Assembly: GCF_000248055.1 (NCBI RefSeq)
Contig: NZ_BAFC01000045.1
Coordinates: forward strand, 1 to 64,000
DNA from: Gordonia sputi NBRC 100414
GTDB lineage: Bacteria > Actinomycetota > Actinomycetes > Mycobacteriales > Mycobacteriaceae
Direction of reading: 5' to 3'
Length of the DNA stretch: 64,000 nucleotides
Part shown: piece by piece, positions 37,147 to 47,434 of the stretch
Numbering within the stretch: the first letter of the stretch is position 1
How the letters are laid out: each line of letters opens with the position of its first letter
The notes under the pieces: model-generated
What the model was told of the DNA's origin: nothing
The model's database searches: none
What the model saw: only the letters and a program-made list of their open reading frames with translations
Made by a program: the position numbers and the translations under genes

Positions 37147-38070
37147 TCACGCCACGTCGAGCTGCAGTCTTGTCAGCCACTGCCGGACCGACGCCGCGAC
37201 GGTGCCCCGCTCGAGGTCGGCCCAGGTCCAGCGGATCACCATGACGCCGAGTCGACGCAGTCGGTCCTCGCGCTTCTTCTCCCGGACCACGGCGTCGGTG
37301 GCGTCCTCGCCGGGCCGTAAGTACTTCTGGTACTTCACCTTTCCGTCGAACTCTCCGACGAGTAGCCCCGACCAGTCGAAGTCGCTTCGCGCGACGAACC
37401 CGTCCTGATCGCGGAACTCGTGCTGCAGGCGTGGAATGGGCAGGCCCGCCTCGATGATCTGCGCCCGACACCACGACTCACCGGGACTCTCCGCGTCGGC
37501 CGTGGCGTGTGCGAGCGCACGGCGCGCCTGCCCGACGCCCCGCCGCGTGGCCCGCAGCATCTTGCGCATCACCTTGCGGTCGGCGCCGAGGCGCAGCGCG
37601 GCGTCGAGCACTGCGAGTGCGCCCGCGAAGCCCATCGGGCTCGTGCAGGCGATGTCGACGGCTGTTCGTTCGAGCGAGCTGACCAGCACACCATCGACGT
37701 CGACTGTCTCGCTGGGCGCGACCACTCCGACGTGCGTGTGCCTGGTGGCCGTGCGTCCGCCGTGGTTGGCGTCACCGGTGGTGACGTGCAGGCGCTGGAA
37801 GTTGGGCTTGAGCATCGGCAGCCTGTGCATTGCGGCGGCCGACTGATGGGTCACCACTCCCGCGACAGTGCCGAGCATGGCCGACGCGATCACGGTCAGC
37901 CGGTGCGCGTCGTCGGGTGTGCGTTTCTCGGCGGGCGCGAAGGCGCCACGGCCGACACGGACGATCTCGCCGCGTCGGCACGCTCGGCGCAGATCGTCGT
38001 CGGTGAAGCCAGCTGCAAGCGCCGTCTTGCGGTAGATGATGCCGTGGTCGTCTGCGATGAACGGGGTCAT
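37147..38070 (-). CDS. AbiEi-like antitoxin-domain protein with DUF559-like nuclease fold
   Basis: The 307-residue protein has an N-terminal winged-helix segment like AbiEi antitoxins (IIYRKTALAAGFTDDDLRRA; GEIVRVGRGAFAP; THQSAAAMHRLPM). The C-terminal half looks like a DUF559/PD-(D/E)XK endonuclease fold: SDFDW, then GEFDGKVKY, then EKKREDRLRRLG and a Trp-rich end. No AbiEii toxin partner adjoins it, so it is an orphan; such genes are scattered in actinobacteria. It lies between two 72-bp palindromes, interrupting the sterol genes. ATG 38070 was chosen; an upstream extension would read through the repeat. Confidence 0.72.
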   Translation of the reverse strand: MTPFIADDHGIIYRKTALAAGFTDDDLRRACRRGEIVRVGRGAFAPAEKRTPDDAHRLTVIASAMLGTVAGVVTHQSAAAMHRLPMLKPNFQRLHVTTGDANHGGRTATRHTHVGVVAPSETVDVDGVLVSSLERTAVDIACTSPMGFAGALAVLDAALRLGADRKVMRKMLRATRRGVGQARRALAHATADAESPGESWCRAQIIEAGLPIPRLQHEFRDQDGFVARSDFDWSGLLVGEFDGKVKYQKYLRPGEDATDAVVREKKREDRLRRLGVMVIRWTWADLERGTVAASVRQWLTRLQLDVA

Positions 38071-38113
38071 GACAGCTCCGACGCGCGCGAGCGCCCGGCG
38101 GTTCCCCTTGCAC

Positions 38114-38185
38114 CCAAACGCGGCCCGAACGTGCAAACGCGGCTGGTACACCGACCGCGTCTGCACGTTCGAGCCGCGTCTGGAG
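38114..38185. repeat. 72-bp nested palindrome, copy 2
   Basis: This is a direct repeat of 37062-37133 with 8 differences. Here the outer arms pair better (GAACGTGCA with TGCACGTTC), whereas two differences weaken the inner hairpin. It lies between the AbiEi-like start and the end of the VOC gene. Confidence 0.85.
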
Positions 38186-38190
38186 CCCGC

Positions 38191-38994
38191 CTACATCCCG
38201 GCCGGCGGGTGCCCCAGCGAGATCAGTGCGCCGTTGGGGTCGTGCACCGTGGCGAGGGTGCCGTACGGCGTGTCCGTGGCGGGCATCATGACCGAGCCGC
38301 CGAGCTCCTCGGCGCGCTTGACGGTCGCGGGTACGTCGTCGACGCAGATGTAGATCTGCCAGAAGGAGGGTAGTTCCGGCGGAAAGAGGTTGGCCGCGTC
38401 CATGATTCCAGCGTAGGCCATGTCGCCGAAGAAGACCTGCGCGTACCGCAGCGGGCTGCCCGGCTCGACGATCTCGACGGCGCTGTTGTCGATGACCGAC
38501 TCGACGCGAGCGCCGACGACCTCCGGATAGAACACCACCGATTTGGTGTAGTCCTGGCTCACGCACTCGAACCAGTACGGCGCGCCGTGGACGCCCCACT
38601 CGGCAAAGCCCTTGTGCTTGTTGGCTTTCCAGAAGCCGATCACCGCGCCTGCGGCGTCGACCGCCACGGCCATCGTGCCCTCCTCGCCGACCTCCATCGG
38701 AGGCAGCATGACCGATCCGCCCGCTGCCTTGACCAGGTCGAGAGTGGCCTCGGGGTCGTCGGTGCGTAGATACGACGACCAGACGTTGGGTACCGACCCC
38801 TCGCCCATGGCGGGCATCAGGCCGGCGATGCGGTGACCGTTGAGAGTGAAGTTCTGGTATCCACCGAAGTCGGGGTTCGGCTCCTCGACCTTCCACCCGA
38901 ACAGGTCGCTGTAGAAGTCGATGGCCTTCGCGGTGTCGCTGCTCATCAGGTCGAACCAGACGGGTGCGCCGGGGGGAGCGGTGTAGTCGGTCAT
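38191..38994 (-). CDS. Two-domain VOC (glyoxalase-fold) protein
   Basis: The 267-residue protein contains two vicinal-oxygen-chelate modules, residues 10-130 (VWFDLMSSDTAKAIDFYSDLFGW) and 140-265 (YWFECVSQDYTKSVVFYPEVVGA). It resembles mycobacterial Rv0577 in layout. Metal ligands are not clearly conserved, so it may bind a small molecule rather than catalyse dioxygenation. AGAGAAGAG before ATG 38994 is a good ribosome site. No link to sterol breakdown is shown other than its location. Confidence 0.78.
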   Translation of the reverse strand: MTDYTAPPGAPVWFDLMSSDTAKAIDFYSDLFGWKVEEPNPDFGGYQNFTLNGHRIAGLMPAMGEGSVPNVWSSYLRTDDPEATLDLVKAAGGSVMLPPMEVGEEGTMAVAVDAAGAVIGFWKANKHKGFAEWGVHGAPYWFECVSQDYTKSVVFYPEVVGARVESVIDNSAVEIVEPGSPLRYAQVFFGDMAYAGIMDAANLFPPELPSFWQIYICVDDVPATVKRAEELGGSVMMPATDTPYGTLATVHDPNGALISLGHPPAGM

Positions 38995-39129
38995 GGCAGT
39001 AGCTCTTCTCTGTGGTCGCTGGTCTCGGACGCTGGTACTGACCTTCATCCTTGCGAAAAGTCATCGGCGGCGTCGGTGAACACCGGAGGTCGGTACGCGA
39101 GCGAGACCCGGGGTGGCACGCTTGACCCC

Positions 39130-39687
39130 ATGACAGAACGTGCGCGCGCACTCGCATGGCCGCTTTTCGCCGTGTCCGGCCTGCTGATCGTCGCGTTCAG
39201 CCTGGTGTCGTGGGGCGACTCCAGCCAGGGGCTCAGCTCCAAGATCTCCGGTGTCGGGCGCGTATCGGTGCCCGGTGCCGCGCCGGAAGACGTCGCATTC
39301 CTGGAAGCGCACACGCAACGTCCCGGACTGATCACCATCGTGTTGGGTGCGGTGATCGCTGCCGTCGCGGCAGTGGGATGGTGGCGTCGTCGGCTGCGCC
39401 CGATCGCGCTCGCAGTGATCGGGCTCGCCGCGGTCGGAGCCGCGGTGGCCGCGGCAATCGTGGTTGCCGACCCGTCCGGACAACTGCTCGACGACGCGGT
39501 GACCAGCACCCTCGAGCTCGCACCGGGCGAACAGATCCTCCAACCGGGCGACGGCGTGATCGCGGTGCTCGTCGTCGCGATTCTGCTCGCCGTCGGCGTG
39601 GTGTTTGTCAGCGCCACAGCAGTGCTCACGAGTACGAGGCTCACCAGTACCCGTCGGGATCGGACTCCGGCGACTCCGCCGGGATGA
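39130..39687 (+). CDS. Small integral membrane protein, unknown
   Basis: The 185-residue protein has about four hydrophobic helices (LAWPLFAVSGLLIVAFSLVSW; LITIVLGAVIAAVAAVGWW; LAVIGLAAVGAAVAAAIVV; VIAVLVVAILLAVGVVFV) and an Arg/Thr/Pro-rich tail. No family is recognised. Its 3' end overlaps the next, oppositely oriented gene by 47 bp. Confidence 0.65.
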   Translation: MTERARALAWPLFAVSGLLIVAFSLVSWGDSSQGLSSKISGVGRVSVPGAAPEDVAFLEAHTQRPGLITIVLGAVIAAVAAVGWWRRRLRPIALAVIGLAAVGAAVAAAIVVADPSGQLLDDAVTSTLELAPGEQILQPGDGVIAVLVVAILLAVGVVFVSATAVLTSTRLTSTRRDRTPATPPG

Positions 39688-40057
39688 TCCCTTCTGCGAC
39701 ACCGTGATCGATGCTCGCCGACAGCCGCGAGCAGGTCGGGACGAGCGCCGGATTCCCGCCCTCGGCACGTATGCGGGCGAGTTCGTTGCACCGCTCTCGG
39801 GCGTCCGCGTTCCACTGCACGCTGGTGTGGTGCGAGCTGGTCTTCTTGACCAGCACGCACGCGTGGCATCCGCGGCACTCGATCTCGGTCATGCCGCCGC
39901 GAAGATAGTGTTCGCGGTCGCGTGCCGTCGACTCGTGGACCGCGGCCCGACGCTGCGGATCGTCGCCGAAGTCGGGTGCCTTCGACCACCCGGCGAGGGC
40001 GGGAGAGGTACCCCGCGGGGTCTCGCCTGTCTCCGTGCGATCGGCGGCGGTGGTCAT
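39641..40057 (-). CDS. Small Cys-rich protein downstream of kshA
   Basis: The 138-residue protein has a CRGCHAC core (Cys61, Cys64, Cys67), Cys90, Cys109 and a His pair at 76-77, a pattern that could bind zinc or an iron-sulfur cluster. It starts 2 bp after the kshA stop, so it is co-transcribed with the ketosteroid hydroxylase. I do not recognise a named family. A role with KshA, for example in assembly or electron transfer, is inferred only from the coupling. Confidence 0.7.
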   Translation of the reverse strand: MTTAADRTETGETPRGTSPALAGWSKAPDFGDDPQRRAAVHESTARDREHYLRGGMTEIECRGCHACVLVKKTSSHHTSVQWNADARERCNELARIRAEGGNPALVPTCSRLSASIDHGVAEGIIPAESPESDPDGYW

Positions 40058-40059
40058 GG

Positions 40060-41295
40060 TCAGACGCGCGTGTCGGTGTCGGACGAGTTGTCCGCGGAGG
40101 AATCGTCAGGAGCCGCAGCCTCTGCCGCCTCGCGTTCCTGCTTGCGGCGCAGGTTCTCGGCCACCTCGATGCTCCAGTTCTCGACGGCCTTGGTGGTGTC
40201 GATCTCGTATTCGAAGCGCTGGGTCATCTCGTCGGAGACGTCGGCCTTGTCGACGTAGAACTGTTCGTACCAGCGTCGAAGTTGGTAAACCGGACCGTCT
40301 TCTTCGACGAGAAGCGGGTTGTCGATGCGTGTCTTGTTCTTCCAGATCTCGACGTCCTGCAGGAACCCGACCTCGACGCCCTTGGAGATCTTATGGGCCA
40401 TCCGCGACGCCTGCTCGCCCGTCATGCCGTCTGGCACCTTGGCCACCACGCCGTACATCAGCACGAACGAGTTGGCGTCGATGGGGTAGTGGCAGTTGGT
40501 CAGGATGGTCTCGATCTTGAAGTCGCCGTAGAACTGGACCATCGGGTTGAGCATGTACGACGGCCCGTAATACGCGGCCATCGATTCGAGGCGGCTCTCG
40601 GCATATCCGCTGCCGAAGTCGATGTCGGGTCGGCCGTGGGAGTTCATGTACTGCGCGGCGGTCTCGCCCTCGAAGACGTTCTTGAAGTAGTCGGGCAGCG
40701 CGTAGTGGACGTAGAAGAAGTGCGCCATGTCGACGACGTTGTCGATGATCTCGCGGCAGTTGGAACCCTCGATCACCAGGCGGTTCCAGGTCCATCCGGT
40801 CCAGGCGTCGCTACCGACCTCGTCGAGTTCCGGGACGACGCAGTCATCTGGTGGCGGGTTGCCCTCCGGGTCGTTGTAGACGAAGACCTGTCCGTTGCGG
40901 ATCATCGTCGGCCACGAACGTGTCTTGGCGAGTTTGGGATTGCGCTTCGCGTACGGCACGCCCGCGCAACGTCCGTTGCCCTTCCACATCCAGCCGTGGA
41001 ACGGGCACGCGACGTTCCCGTCGCGGATAGAGCCCTGGCTGAGATCGCCGCCCATGTGCCTGCAGTACGCGTCGAGGATGTTGACCTCGCCGTCGTGTAT
41101 CCACAGCGCGAGTTTGGTGCCGAACACGGTGATCGAGTGGGGCTCGCCGTCGTCGAACTCAGACAGCAGGCCGAGGCAGTGCCAGCCGCGCGCGAACCGC
41201 GTCGGGGGTACTCCGGTGTCGATCTCGCGCACGTCACTGTCGCGTGCCGCACCGGATGCTCCGGTGTGGGCAGCGGGTCGTGGGGTGACGGTCAT
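40060..41295 (-). CDS. kshA: 3-ketosteroid 9-alpha-hydroxylase oxygenase KshA
   Basis: The 411-residue Rieske non-heme iron oxygenase hydroxylates C9 of 3-ketosteroids; with KstD this opens ring B. Rieske ligands are Cys78-x-His80 and Cys97-x2-His100 (YCRHMGG; CPFHGWMW). The mononuclear iron site shows DMAHFFYVH with Asp189, His192 and His197. Its reductase partner KshB is not in the window. ATG 41295 was preferred over longer forms because AAGGAG precedes it and the longer frame runs into the operator. It is divergent from hsaA. Confidence 0.94.
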   Translation of the reverse strand: MTVTPRPAAHTGASGAARDSDVREIDTGVPPTRFARGWHCLGLLSEFDDGEPHSITVFGTKLALWIHDGEVNILDAYCRHMGGDLSQGSIRDGNVACPFHGWMWKGNGRCAGVPYAKRNPKLAKTRSWPTMIRNGQVFVYNDPEGNPPPDDCVVPELDEVGSDAWTGWTWNRLVIEGSNCREIIDNVVDMAHFFYVHYALPDYFKNVFEGETAAQYMNSHGRPDIDFGSGYAESRLESMAAYYGPSYMLNPMVQFYGDFKIETILTNCHYPIDANSFVLMYGVVAKVPDGMTGEQASRMAHKISKGVEVGFLQDVEIWKNKTRIDNPLLVEEDGPVYQLRRWYEQFYVDKADVSDEMTQRFEYEIDTTKAVENWSIEVAENLRRKQEREAAEAAAPDDSSADNSSDTDTRV

Positions 41296-41331
41296 CTCCG
41301 ATGCTCCTTGAGGTGGGGGCTGGTCTACATC

Positions 41332-41357
41332 GAATACTAGAACAGGTTCCAGTATTC
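41332..41357. promoter_or_regulatory. KstR operator of kshA, with extended arms
   Basis: The core TAGAAC-AG-GTTCCA (41338-41351) sits inside arms of 12 bp (GAATACTAGAAC and GTTCCAGTATTC) with one mismatch, so the palindrome is longer than at other sites. It is 37 bp before the kshA start. Confidence 0.88.
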
Positions 41358-41440
41358 GTGTCCACATCGACTCTGCGCTGCCCGATCGCAGCAGTACATC
41401 GGGCCAAGGTCCCGTGTTTCCGAATATCTCGACAAAAACT

Positions 41441-41454
41441 AGAACCTGTTCTAA
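41441..41454. promoter_or_regulatory. KstR operator of hsaA
   Basis: TAGAAC-CT-GTTCTA has perfect 6-bp arms, with AAAACT before and ATCTCA after. It is about 59 bp before the hsaA start and 100 bp from the kshA site, so each gene of the divergent pair has its own operator. Confidence 0.9.
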
Positions 41455-41512
41455 TCTCAGATCTGAAACCAGTGTCTCACGACCGCGAATCGACAGGTAG
41501 GAGCCGGGCCAG

Positions 41513-43680
<2,168 letters not shown>

Positions 43681-43700
43681 ACGAAAGGGCGAGCGCCCAG

Positions 43701-44273
43701 ATGGCTGCGACACCGTACGGGTCAAGCGATTTCGACACACGTCAGTTCCGCACGGCGATGGGGCAGTTCTGTACCGGCGTCACCGTCATCACCACGCTCA
43801 CCGCGGATGGGGCGCCGTCGGGATTCGCCTGCCAGTCGTTCGCGGCGCTCTCGCTCGATCCGCCTCTCGTGCTCTTCTGTCCGCAGAAGACGTCGCGGAC
43901 CTGGCGGGTGATCGAAGAGAACGGGAAGTTCTGCGTCAACATCCTCTCCAACCGGCAGCAGGATGTCAGTGCTGCCTTCGGCGCACCGGGCGACGACAAG
44001 TTCGCGGGAATCGCCTGGGACCCTTCGCCCGCGGGACTGCCCGTGATCAGACACGGATTGACTTGGGTCGAATGCTCCGTCGAACGCGTCGACGACGGCG
44101 GCGACCACCACATCGTGATCGGTCGGGCACTCACGCTCGGAGAAGTGCTGCAGGACAAGCCACTTCTCTTCTACCGCGGCGGCTATCTGTCGACCGAGCA
44201 TCCGCGGGTCACCCCAGCGCAGGCCGAGCTCGACAATTTCCTGACATGGACCGGAGGAGATACGTGGTTATGA
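43701..44273 (+). CDS. hsaB: 3-HSA monooxygenase, flavin reductase subunit HsaB
   Basis: The 190-residue protein is an NADH:FMN reductase of the HpaC-like split-barrel family that feeds reduced flavin to HsaA. It shows FRTAMGQFCTGVTVIT, FACQSFAALSLDPPLVLFCP, NGKFCVNILSNRQ and the typical end GDTWL. ATG 43701 matches the length of known HsaB; GTG 43677, overlapping the hsaC stop, would add eight residues. Its stop overlaps the next start. Confidence 0.92.
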   Translation: MAATPYGSSDFDTRQFRTAMGQFCTGVTVITTLTADGAPSGFACQSFAALSLDPPLVLFCPQKTSRTWRVIEENGKFCVNILSNRQQDVSAAFGAPGDDKFAGIAWDPSPAGLPVIRHGLTWVECSVERVDDGGDHHIVIGRALTLGEVLQDKPLLFYRGGYLSTEHPRVTPAQAELDNFLTWTGGDTWL

Positions 44274-45472
44274 CGACGAATGCCGTCTCGCACACAGTCG
44301 ACGTGACCGGTTCCTTCACCGACGCGATCACGCAGGCACAGGCGTTGGTCGCCAACGCCGACTTCGCGCGCACGGATGCCGATCTCGCAGAGGGATTCGA
44401 CTATCTCGCCGGAAGTATCGCGGCAACACTGCAATTGGCGCGAGCGCGCAGTCGGACCCATCCAGGGTTCATCACCTCGACGGGACCGGCCACCAAGATG
44501 GGTCTCGACAACCCGGACACCCTCTACCTCCACGCCGACATCGAGCCGAGCGCCACGTATCGGGTCTGGGGACGCCGCGGCAGCACAACGGATCTGAGTT
44601 TCCAGGTACTGCGCGGCGACTACACACCCAGCGAGGTGCCCGGCGGCGACGACGCCTTCGACGACCGGCGGATTCCGATCAACGCCGACGGGACGTTCGA
44701 GATCACGTTCGGGCCGGATCTGTCCGCGGCGTCTGCGCGTGACGACTACTTCGCGCTCGGCGATGGCGCGTCGATGCTCGCGGTGCGTGAGGTGTACTCC
44801 GACTGGTCGCAGCGCAGGGGAGAGATCGCCATCGAGCGTGTCGACACGGTGGGCAGCGCTCCCGCCGACCTCGACCTCGCGCGAGTGCAGCGGCGGTACG
44901 CCACCGCGGGCAAGATGCTGCTCGCACGGCTGAACACCTGGTTCAACTTTCCGAAGTGGTTCTACCTCGACGAGCCGGTCAACACCTTCACACCGCCGCG
45001 GCTCACGCCCGGTGGACTGTCGACACAGTATTCGTCCGTCGGGCATTTCAGACTGCTGCCCGGCGAGGCCATGATCATCACGGTTCCGAAATCTGCTGCG
45101 CCATATCAGGGTTTTCAGCTCGGCAGCATGTGGTACATCTCGCTCGACTACGTCAACCACCAGACCAGCCTGAACTCCGCGCAGGCGCAGGTTGACCGTG
45201 ACGGCATGATCCGATTGGTACTTGCGCACGAGAATCCCGGCGTCGCCAACTGGATCGAGACCACCGGTCACGAGGTCGGGATCATGCAATTCCGTTGGCA
45301 GCGAACAGATGTGCCGATCCCGCCGGAACAAGGGCCGACGGCACAGGTCGTCGACGCGGGCGACATCGCCGATCATCTGCCCTACCTCGACGACAACAGG
45401 CTCGACCCCGCGGGATGGGCTGCGCGAATCGCCCTCCGCCAGCGCGGTTTTGCAGAGAGAATGCTGGGGTGA
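44270..45472 (+). CDS. DUF1214-type protein, Rv3531c-like
   Basis: The 400-residue protein has no signal peptide and a beta-rich body with a DUF1214/DUF1254-like C-terminal part (GFQLGSMWYISLDYVNHQTSLN; DGMIRLVLAHENPGVANWIET). The trio of this gene, an SDR and a sulfotransferase-like protein resembles Rv3531c-Rv3530c-Rv3529c of the M. tuberculosis cholesterol region. It overlaps hsaB by ATGA, so it shares the hsaACB transcript and KstR control. The reaction is unknown. Confidence 0.78.
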   Translation: MTTNAVSHTVDVTGSFTDAITQAQALVANADFARTDADLAEGFDYLAGSIAATLQLARARSRTHPGFITSTGPATKMGLDNPDTLYLHADIEPSATYRVWGRRGSTTDLSFQVLRGDYTPSEVPGGDDAFDDRRIPINADGTFEITFGPDLSAASARDDYFALGDGASMLAVREVYSDWSQRRGEIAIERVDTVGSAPADLDLARVQRRYATAGKMLLARLNTWFNFPKWFYLDEPVNTFTPPRLTPGGLSTQYSSVGHFRLLPGEAMIITVPKSAAPYQGFQLGSMWYISLDYVNHQTSLNSAQAQVDRDGMIRLVLAHENPGVANWIETTGHEVGIMQFRWQRTDVPIPPEQGPTAQVVDAGDIADHLPYLDDNRLDPAGWAARIALRQRGFAERMLG

Positions 45473-46293
45473 CTGACATGGCGGGTGTGGGACTCCTCGA
45501 CGACAAGGTGGTCGTCGTATCCGGGGTCGGACCGGGACTGGGTCGAGCGATCTGCCTGCGCGCGGCAGCACACGGCGCTCGCGTGGTGCTCGCTGCGCGA
45601 ACCGAGTCGCGACTCAAGGAGATCTCCGCCGAGGTCGACGCTGCCGGTGGCCGCTCACTCGTCGTGCCCACCGATATCACCGACGACGATGCGGTCGACC
45701 AGTTGGTCGCTGCCACGCTTGCCGAGTACGGGCGGGTGGACGTCGTCGTGAACAATGCCTTTGCGCTTCCCTCAATGAAGCCGTTGGCCCGCACCGACTT
45801 CGAGCAGATCAACGCGAGTATCGAACTGACCGTACTCGGCACGCTGCGCGTTGTGAAAGCCTTCACCGGGGCACTTGCCGACGCGGCGTCGGAGTCTTCT
45901 TCGCCGCGAGCGACGAGTGCGATCGTCAACATCAATTCGATGGTGATCCGACACTCCGAACCGCGTTACGGCAGTTACAAGTTGGCGAAGTCGGCGCTGC
46001 TGGCGATGTCGCAGACGTTGGCCACGGAATTGGGTGACAAGCGGATACGGGTGAACTCCGTTGCGCCGGGATACATCTGGGACGATCAGCTCAAGTGGTA
46101 CTTCGGCGAGGTCGCCAAGAAGTACGGCATCAGCGAGGACGACGTCTACGCGCAGACCGCCGCGCGCTCCGACCTCAAGCGGCTGCCGGAGCCGGACGAG
46201 ATCGCTGACGCCGTCGTGTTTCTCGCCTCCGACGCGGCCAGTGCGATCACCGGCCACACCCTCGACGTGAACTGTGGGGAGTACCATGACTGA
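45469..46293 (+). CDS. SDR oxidoreductase, Rv3530c-like
   Basis: The protein has about 274 residues with SGVGPGLGRAIC for nucleotide binding, VNNAF, INSM and YGSYKLAKSA (YxxxK). A SDVYAQ-like insert (GISEDDVYAQTAARSDLK) precedes the end. GTG 45469 overlaps the previous stop; ATG 45478 is the alternative. Position and partners match Rv3530c. It probably oxidises or reduces a steroid hydroxyl or ketone, but which one is not known. Confidence 0.82.
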   Translation: MTDMAGVGLLDDKVVVVSGVGPGLGRAICLRAAAHGARVVLAARTESRLKEISAEVDAAGGRSLVVPTDITDDDAVDQLVAATLAEYGRVDVVVNNAFALPSMKPLARTDFEQINASIELTVLGTLRVVKAFTGALADAASESSSPRATSAIVNINSMVIRHSEPRYGSYKLAKSALLAMSQTLATELGDKRIRVNSVAPGYIWDDQLKWYFGEVAKKYGISEDDVYAQTAARSDLKRLPEPDEIADAVVFLASDAASAITGHTLDVNCGEYHD

Positions 46294-47425
46294 GTCAGTC
46301 GGCAGGCGCAACGTCGGAACGATCGACGATCTGCACGAATCTGCCACGAGAACAACGGGTCTCGATGACTTCGGCGACGACGCGTACCTCGAGCCGCTCG
46401 GTGTGCTTCTCGATTCGTACACGAACGAAGCGGGCCTCACCGAGCTCGGTAGCAAGATGTTTCGGTACTTCCTCAAAGGGGCGTTGATCGCTCGACTGAT
46501 GAGCGAAGCGTCGTGGCGGGCCACCCCGTCGTACGCCGACGTCGAGATCACCCGTCCGATCTTCGTGACCGGGCTGCCACGCACCGGGACCACAGCCCTG
46601 CATCGGCTGCTCGCAGCCGACCCCGCGCACCAGGGACTCGAGATGTGGCTGACCGAGTTTCCGCAGCCGCGGCCGCCGCGCGAGCAGTGGGCAAACAATC
46701 CGGTTTATCAGCAGATCGATGCCGGTATCGCGCAGCACCACGTCGAGAATCCGGAGTTCATGGGTCTGCACTATCTCGACGCCGGCGAGGTCGAGGAGTG
46801 CTGGCAGTTGTTGCGGCAGAGCATCATGTCGATCTCGTACGAATCGCTCGCCTACGTGCCGACGTACTCGAAGTGGCTCGCCGAGCAGGACTGGACACCG
46901 GCCTACGCGCGGCATCGTCAAAACCTTCAGATGATCGGTTCGAATGATCCCGGCAAGCGATGGGTGCTGAAGAACCCGAGTCATCTCTTCGCGCTCGACG
47001 CGCTGATGGCGGTGTATCCCGACGCCCTGGTGATCCAGACGCATCGCGCGCCGGAGACGATCATCGCGTCGATGTGCAGCCTCGCCGAGCACGCCACTCC
47101 GGGGTGGTCGACGGTGTTCGTCGGCGACACGATCGGCCGGACGCAACTCGACCTCTGGTCGCGTGGATTGCACCAATTCTCGCAGGCGCGTGCGCAATAC
47201 GACGAGGCGCAGTTCCTCGACGTCGAGTTCGACGACCTGCGGGCAGATCCGCTCGGGACCGTCGAACGTGTGTATGCGGCACTGGGCACCGAGATCTCTG
47301 GCGAGGCGCGTGCCGCGATGGTCGCCCTCGATGCCGAGAGTGCATCAGGCGCACGTCGGCCACACCACCGGTACGACCTGTCGGATTACGGATTCACGGA
47401 GGCGGAGGTCGCCGCGGCGTTCTAG
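46286..47425 (+). CDS. Sulfotransferase-family protein, Rv3529c-like
   Basis: The 379-residue protein contains the PAPS phosphate-binding loop FVTGLPRTGTTALHRLL near residue 95, then VLKNPSHLFALDALMAVYPDA and THRAPETIIAS, the second PAPS motif. It overlaps the SDR by eight bases, with GGGGAG before ATG 46286. It ends the trio resembling Rv3531c-Rv3529c. It might sulfate a steroid intermediate or use the fold otherwise. APS kinase and PAP(S) phosphatase genes at 53414-54935 lie nearby but are not linked by any shared site. Confidence 0.8.
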   Translation: MTESVGRRNVGTIDDLHESATRTTGLDDFGDDAYLEPLGVLLDSYTNEAGLTELGSKMFRYFLKGALIARLMSEASWRATPSYADVEITRPIFVTGLPRTGTTALHRLLAADPAHQGLEMWLTEFPQPRPPREQWANNPVYQQIDAGIAQHHVENPEFMGLHYLDAGEVEECWQLLRQSIMSISYESLAYVPTYSKWLAEQDWTPAYARHRQNLQMIGSNDPGKRWVLKNPSHLFALDALMAVYPDALVIQTHRAPETIIASMCSLAEHATPGWSTVFVGDTIGRTQLDLWSRGLHQFSQARAQYDEAQFLDVEFDDLRADPLGTVERVYAALGTEISGEARAAMVALDAESASGARRPHHRYDLSDYGFTEAEVAAAF

Positions 47426-47434
47426 AGTCGGGGC

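Noticed and set aside
37147..38070. A complete type IV toxin-antitoxin pair
   Set aside because: No AbiEii nucleotidyltransferase lies on either side; the neighbours are hsaF and a VOC protein.
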